DNA from: Bryobacterales bacterium
GTDB lineage: Bacteria; Acidobacteriota; Terriglobia; Bryobacterales; Bryobacteraceae
DNA length: 6,912 bases
Assembly: GCA_025456495.1 (NCBI GenBank)
Contig: JALOKO010000209.1
Span: 1-6,912 of the forward strand
Reading direction: 5' to 3'
Shown: in pieces, positions 5,114 to 6,912 of the stretch
How positions within the stretch are numbered: the first letter of the stretch is position 1
Layout of the letters: every line of letters begins with the position of its first letter
Notes under the pieces: model-generated
The model's database searches: none
Seen by the model: the letters and a program-made list of their open reading frames with translations, nothing else
Told to the model about the DNA's origin: nothing
Program-made: the position numbers and the translations under genes

Positions 5114-6912
5114 TTCCACACCTCGTAAATCGCCGGGTACACCAGCAGTTCCAACAGAAAGGAGGTAGCCACGCCGCCAATCATAGGCGCGGCGATGCGC
5201 TTCATGACATCAGACCCGGCGCCGGTTGACCACAGAATCGGCAGCAGTCCAATGAACATCGTCGCCACCGTCATCAGCTTGGGACGCACCCGCTGCACAG
5301 CGCCATGCACCACTGCTTCCCGCAGTTCGGCGGCATTGCGAAGCAAGCCCTTCTTGCGCGCATCCTCATAGCTCAAGTCCAGATACAGCAGCATGAACAC
5401 GGCGGTTTCCGCGTCCACTCCCAGCAAGGCAATCAGGCCCACCCACACCCCAATGGACATGTTGTAGCCAAGCGCCCACACCAGCCAGATGGCGCCAATG
5501 GCGCTGAACGGCACTGCCAACAGGATGATGGCGGTTTTTACGTTCGACCGTGTGTTCAGGTACAGCAGCAGGTAGATGAGAAACAGGGTTACCGGCAGCA
5601 CCACCCATAGCTTCTCGCGGACGCGCTCCAGCGCTTCATACTGGCCACTCCAGGACAGCGTGTATCCAGGCGGCACGGAGATTTGTTCGCGCACCAGGCG
5701 GCGAGCGTCCTCCAGGTAGCTGCCGACATCGCGTCCGCTGACGTCGATGAACACATAGCCGGTCAACAACCCGTTTTCGTTGCGCAGCATGCTGGGACCC
5801 GCCTTCATGCGAATACTGGCTAGCTGGCCCAGGGGAACTTGCAGCAGCTTTCCGCCCCCCCCGCTCATTCCCGCTGACACCGGGCTGATGGCGGACTGGG
5901 ACATGTTGGCGGACGTGGTTGTGCCGGTGGACGGGGGCATGCCGGCCAACGGCAGCAGGACGCGCTCCAGGTCTGGAATCGTACTGCGGAAGTCTCTGCC
6001 GTAGCGGACATGGATGGGGTAGCGCTCACGTCCTTCAACGGTGGTGGAGAGCGTTTCTCCGCCAATCGCGTTCGTGATGGCCATTTGCGCATCCGCGATC
6101 GTCAGGCCATAGCGAGCCAGCTCCTCACGCTTCCATTCGAAGTCAAGGAAGTAGCCGCCACTGGTGCGCTCAGCAAATACGCTGCGGGTGCCCGCCACTC
6201 GCGGCAGCAGCCGTTCCACCTCCATGCCGAGACGGTCAATCTCCTCCACACTGGCGCCGGAGATCTTCAGCCCCACGGGAGTGCGAATGCCGGTGGTGAG
6301 CATGTCGATGCGACCGCGGATGGGCTGTGTCCACGAGTTCGATAGCCCGGGAATCGCCAGCGCCGCGTTCATCTCATCCACCAGTTCCGCCTGCGAAATA
6401 TGGTCCGGGGTGATGCGACGCAGCAGCGGGCGCAGCCACTGCGGCGCCCACTCGTCGTACCACGTCGCCTTTGCGCGCCATTGGCTCTTGGGCTTCAGCA
6501 CCACGATGGTCTCCAGCATTGACAGCGGCGCCGGGTCAGTTGCCGTCTCTGCTCGGCCCGCCTTGCCCAGCACGCTCTCCACTTCCGGGAACTGCATCAG
6601 CATCCGATCTGTCACCTGCAGCAGGCGCGTGGCCTCAGCCACGGGAATTCCTGGAAGCGTGGTGGGCATGTACATCAAGGTGCCCTCATCCAAAGGCGGC
6701 ATAAACTCGCTGCCCAACTGACGATAGATGGGAATCGTCGCCGCCATCGCGGCGAGGGTTACCGTGGCCACCACCCACTTGCGACGCAGGGTCCATCTCG
6801 CCACCGGATCATACATCCGAATCAGCACGCGGCTGATGGGATGCTTTTCTTCTGAGTGGATCTTGCCCACCAACACTGCGTTCGCCGCGCGCGCCAACCA
6901 GCGCGGACGAAA
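5077..6912 (-). CDS. cusA: CusA/CzcA-family heavy-metal efflux RND transporter, C-terminal ~611 residues
   Basis: The frame is open to the right edge (the TTG at 6895-6897 is an internal Leu codon), so the N-terminal part lies outside the window. It is the inner-membrane proton-driven pump of a tripartite metal exporter. Seen in order: TM7 just after the R-R-K-W segment, the second periplasmic porter region opening G-S-E-F-M-P-P-L-D-E-G-T-L-M-Y-M-P, then TM8-TM12 and a short cytosolic tail. Compared with E. coli CusA as I remember it, the three methionines of the Cu(I)/Ag(I) site (M573, M623, M672 there) are kept, at 6667-6669, 6517-6519 and 6301-6303. The proton-relay Glu (G-V-D-A-E, TM10) and Lys (R-V-R-P-K) are also kept. 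This favours monovalent copper/silver over zinc/cobalt export. An insertion of about 30 Met/Ser/Thr/Gly-rich residues lies at 5851-5940. The membrane-fusion and outer-membrane partners, if linked, should be upstream beyond 6912. Two exported proteins follow with overlapping frames. Confidence 0.92.
   Translation of the reverse strand, partial: FRPRWLARAANAVLVGKIHSEEKHPISRVLIRMYDPVARWTLRRKWVVATVTLAAMAATIPIYRQLGSEFMPPLDEGTLMYMPTTLPGIPVAEATRLLQVTDRMLMQFPEVESVLGKAGRAETATDPAPLSMLETIVVLKPKSQWRAKATWYDEWAPQWLRPLLRRITPDHISQAELVDEMNAALAIPGLSNSWTQPIRGRIDMLTTGIRTPVGLKISGASVEEIDRLGMEVERLLPRVAGTRSVFAERTSGGYFLDFEWKREELARYGLTIADAQMAITNAIGGETLSTTVEGRERYPIHVRYGRDFRSTIPDLERVLLPLAGMPPSTGTTTSANMSQSAISPVSAGMSGGGGKLLQVPLGQLASIRMKAGPSMLRNENGLLTGYVFIDVSGRDVGSYLEDARRLVREQISVPPGYTLSWSGQYEALERVREKLWVVLPVTLFLIYLLLYLNTRSNVKTAIILLAVPFSAIGAIWLVWALGYNMSIGVWVGLIALLGVDAETAVFMLLYLDLSYEDARKKGLLRNAAELREAVVHGAVQRVRPKLMTVATMFIGLLPILWSTGAGSDVMKRIAAPMIGGVATSFLLELLVYPAIYEVWKWHSEVKKQVVA
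5121..5124 (-). promoter_or_regulatory. Ribosome binding site deciding the start of the duplicated exported protein
   Basis: GAGG on the minus strand lies 7 bases before the ATG at 5113, the same motif and spacing as at the next gene. It sits inside pump codons for Y-E-V-W, so coding constraint could also explain it. It favours ATG 5113 over GTG 5119 and GTG 5077. Confidence 0.45.

Noticed and set aside
6895..6897. TTG as the start codon of the RND pump gene
   Set aside because: The frame stays open to the window edge, and CusA proteins have about 500 more residues before this point, so it is an internal Leu codon of a gene cut by the window.
1..6912. CRISPR array, toxin-antitoxin pair, phage or transposon remnants
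   Set aside because: Looked for regularly spaced repeats, small paired frames, transposase or integrase motifs and terminal inverted repeats; found none. The intergenic regions are all under 200 bp.

Overview
The window is GC-rich, densely coded bacterial chromosome. It holds seven protein genes on both strands with short intergenic gaps, and I see no RNA gene, insertion sequence, phage gene or CRISPR array. The best lineage guess is an acidobacterium of the Solibacter/Bryobacter kind. This rests on memory of where the small secreted protein with a D-x-x-C-G-x-x-H motif (3969-4316) is usually found, together with base composition and a CusA-type pump, so it is tentative.

Layout. At the left edge (1-378, +) is the C-terminal part of an M15-family zinc peptidase acting on peptidoglycan. 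It converges on a two-gene minus-strand block: a dihydroorotase (pyrC-type, 1197-2534) followed by an FMN-binding PNPOx-like oxidase (489-1121). The convergent gap holds a small GC hairpin and a 16-bp tandem repeat. A 191-bp divergent intergenic region (2535-2725) separates pyrC from a plus-strand CPA2-type cation/proton antiporter membrane protein (2726-3952). Only 16 bp separates the antiporter stop from the next convergent minus-strand cluster.

That cluster (6912 down to 3969) is the most interesting part. A CusA-type heavy-metal RND pump enters from the right edge and keeps the methionine triad typical of Cu(I)/Ag(I) exporters. It overlaps a gene for an exported protein of two similar beta-rich halves with no function I recognise. 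That gene in turn overlaps by ATGA a small exported protein with a Cys/His/Met cluster. The overlaps imply one translationally coupled transcript, so the two unknown proteins are good candidates for periplasmic accessories of copper or silver efflux. This role is inferred from context and motif, not shown.

Three other proteins carry departures at key positions. The antiporter has Asn-Lys where the family usually has its ion-binding Asp pair. The dihydroorotase has Gln in place of the first metal-binding His of its HxH motif. The CusA protein has a Met/Ser/Thr/Gly-rich insertion in its second periplasmic region. The other genes look like ordinary housekeeping or envelope functions.
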